Assembly (NCBI GenBank): GCA_949357655.1
Contig: CASHTG010000004.1
Span: 434,001-498,000, forward strand
DNA: 64,000 nt
Direction: 5' to 3'
From: Parascedosporium putredinis
Lineage: Eukaryota; Ascomycota; Sordariomycetes; Microascales; Microascaceae
Made by a program: the position numbers and the translations under genes. Shown here piece after piece: positions 62,001 through 64,000 of the stretch (position 1 is its first letter; every line of letters starts with the position of its first letter). The notes beneath the pieces are model-generated. The model did no database searches. It was not told the origin of the DNA and was given only the letters and a program-made list of their open reading frames with translations.

Positions 62001-64000
62001 TCTTACGTCCGCCAATGCAAAGTGAGCTGGCAGACCGAAAAGGCTACAGATGATCTGACTCTTTGGCTCCCTGGGTCAATATGTTTGGATCACTCAATCG
62101 TGACTGAACGCAGGCGCCCGGCGTTTCTTTTCAACCCTTGCTGGGCGTTCGAGGATCCGCGATACCTCGCCGCTTCCAGAACGGAGGGTAGGGTGCCTGC
62201 CCTTTCAATTTGAAGAAGAGTATGGGAGAGCCACCGCCCGGATAGGATAGAGGCTGGAAGGCAAGATTGCTGCGGCGAGTAAAGAGGCTTCCAAGTCCAT
62301 AGGAGCTTCTCTCAAGTATCGCTCCCTTCCTCCAGACTATCATCACCACTGACATAATCGATGTAGATTGGTAGACTCTCTGCCGTCTTCCCTGCGATCC
62401 CGCTTGTGGGGCCTTTTCGGTACCACCAATTCTTCCTCGAATATTACGCCAGTTAGCGCCTATTAACAAGGAGAAAATTGATGGGCAAGGGAGAAGAAAA
62501 AAAAAGAGAAGAGGAAGCAGACCAGTCCCACCCCGTCCCCACGCCTCTAGCCAAAGTTAGGGTGCGCGGTTCGTTTCGGTACGCATCGTGCACACAGACA
62601 CACACATACACACACGGCTCAAGGTAAAGGGCGATAGAAGGCGAGAGCATCATTTGTCTTTGGTGGCGAGCGAACCCTTTCTCCTCTGACGGCTGGCGGT
62701 ACCTGGCTGGCCCAAAATATGTGGCGTTCTGCAACGCGAATGTGGATAACCTCCGTAAATGCGACATTGGACCCAACAGCCGGAGAGGTGGCTTCTAAAT
62801 ATGGAATCGACCTTTTCAGCACCTCCTCGCTGCCTTCTCGTCTCACACCCACCCTACCGAGGTATGCTTGGCGTACCTGCCAGCGCTTGCTCTACCGTGC
62901 CGCCTCTTTCCCCGCTCCAACTCACCTTTGCACTTTGTTACAGTCGCCCAGCCGCGTAATATGCTATTCGTTTTGTTTTCTTTTTGTTCCATGTTCTTTT
63001 GGGCTTTTTTCTTTTTTTCTTTCTTTTTTTCCCTTTCCTTATTCGTTTCGGGGCGGGCGGGTCGGGGTGGAGTTTCTTCCTTCTTGTCTAGCCGCTCGCG
63101 ATGTTGTCCGTCATATCGCATCTGTGATGGGAACCAGAAATTACTGCGATCGGTTGATGGGTCCTCAAGATCGCTGCCCGCTCTATGGCAAGCTTGACCG
63201 TTAGTGTCTTGGCCTTTGCTTGACAGGCACAATAATCGGCGCAAAAGGACCAGGAGAACCTTGGACTTTAGTCGCAGGGATAGTTGCCCTGTTACAACGG
63301 TTTATCCGCCATCTTTGAGCAGGGCCCTGGCCAGATGCGCTCCCTGGCCCTTCCACTCAAGCACTACCGAAGCCTAATTTACTCGATATTACCCCGTGGT
63401 ACCCGCCCTCCTGCTGCACTGATGCGAGTGCGAAATGATCAATGGAATGCTTGCTAGAAAGCGTTTTTCGTTTCTTTTCTTTTCTTTTTTGTCTTTCTTT
63501 CTTTTTTTTTGTTTCTTTCCATTCCGCTCTCTCCCCTCCATCTACCTTTTATTCGGTCGCGTTTTCGGCCCGCGTCGCTTCCTATAGACCTCGGTCCCCA
63601 TTATTGATACAACGTGAGAGCTCCGCGGGCGGGGATGCTCAGACTGACTTGCTGGCTAGCTACTGGCCGATCTACTTGTTCCTCATCGCCAGGGTTTAGG
63701 GTGCTCAAAAGCTTGATACCATGCCATGCCTTCCTGCTTCCCCAACCATGAATCCTTGGCTTGGAAAGTTATGCCTGGACCAACGGTTCAGGCATGATCG
63801 CACTAGCCGCAAACGAAGAGCCAAGCTCGAGCCTGGTGCGGCTTCGACAAGTCGCTCACTTGCTTCCAAGTACAAGTAATAGCAATAATAGCTGGACCGG
63901 GCACGTTAAAAGGGAGAAGAGCGGATATACCCTGTGCTCTGTGGATCCAAAAGGGTCCAAAGCGCATTACAGGTACCAAACCGGCGCGATTGGGCCACTC
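50054..64000. other. 14 kb gene-poor interval to the window end
   Basis: I scanned the open frames on both strands and found none with a recognisable domain, splice-linked partner or convincing composition. Notable low-complexity parts are the purine-rich plus strand at about 51270-52100, a T run at 53351-53380 and T/C-rich stretches near 62970-63040 and 63470-63530. No RIP-like AT collapse or transposase is evident. It could be regulatory, a site of noncoding RNA, or hide a gene fragmented by base losses. Confidence 0.5.
53351..53380. repeat. poly-T tract
   Basis: A homopolymer T run (one G interruption at 53357) followed by CT-rich sequence. On the minus strand it would be an oligo-A tract. 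Confidence 0.95.

Overview
The window looks like nuclear DNA of a filamentous ascomycete, most likely a Sordariomycete and possibly Sordariales. Genes carry short introns with GT...AG ends and CTAAC/CTGAC-type branch points, long intergenic spacers, CT-rich leaders and fungal-type orthologues. I could not run a search, so the taxonomic call is inference from protein style and gene structure.

Layout. 1-2865 (-) is an MRC1/claspin-type replication checkpoint mediator, cut by the window edge. 4054-5996 (-) is glutamine synthetase in six coding exons. 5997-14693 has no recognisable gene. 14694-16437 (+) is a probable fungal protein of unknown function. 18235-20363 (-) is an RNF10/Mag2-like RING protein. 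22508-24241 (-) is a NASP/Sim3-type histone chaperone. 26586-32273 (-) is a Crp1/Mdg1-like protein with a glycogen-binding-type domain split by an apparent 3.2 kb intron. 33472-35754 (+) is the U3 snoRNP component MPP10. 36555-38832 (-) is a Gyp1-like TBC Rab-GAP. 39900-44134 (+) is an Hrp1-like double-RRM protein with an apparent 2.1 kb intron. 48321-50053 (+) is choline-phosphate cytidylyltransferase. 50054-64000 holds nothing I can recognise. No rRNA, tRNA, CRISPR or transposase was seen.

The most important technical point is that nine of the ten recognised or probable genes change reading frame inside conserved sequence at about 22 sites. Almost all behave as the loss of one base in or beside a short homopolymer. 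Only glutamine synthetase is intact. This is best explained by sequencing or assembly undercalls, not by decay of every gene, so the models below cross frames where the protein family demands it. The same problem could hide fragmented genes in the apparently empty stretches.

The genes are not a cluster. They are a conserved housekeeping mix: replication and chromatin (MRC1, NASP), ribosome biogenesis and RNA 3'-end processing (MPP10, HRP1), vesicle traffic (GYP1), phospholipid and nitrogen metabolism (CCT, GS) and ubiquitin signalling (RNF10-like). I found no convincing undescribed multi-gene system. The most unusual items are the two multi-kilobase introns, the repeat-rich Crp1/Mdg1-like protein, a 10-nt exon in GYP1, and two large gene-poor blocks.
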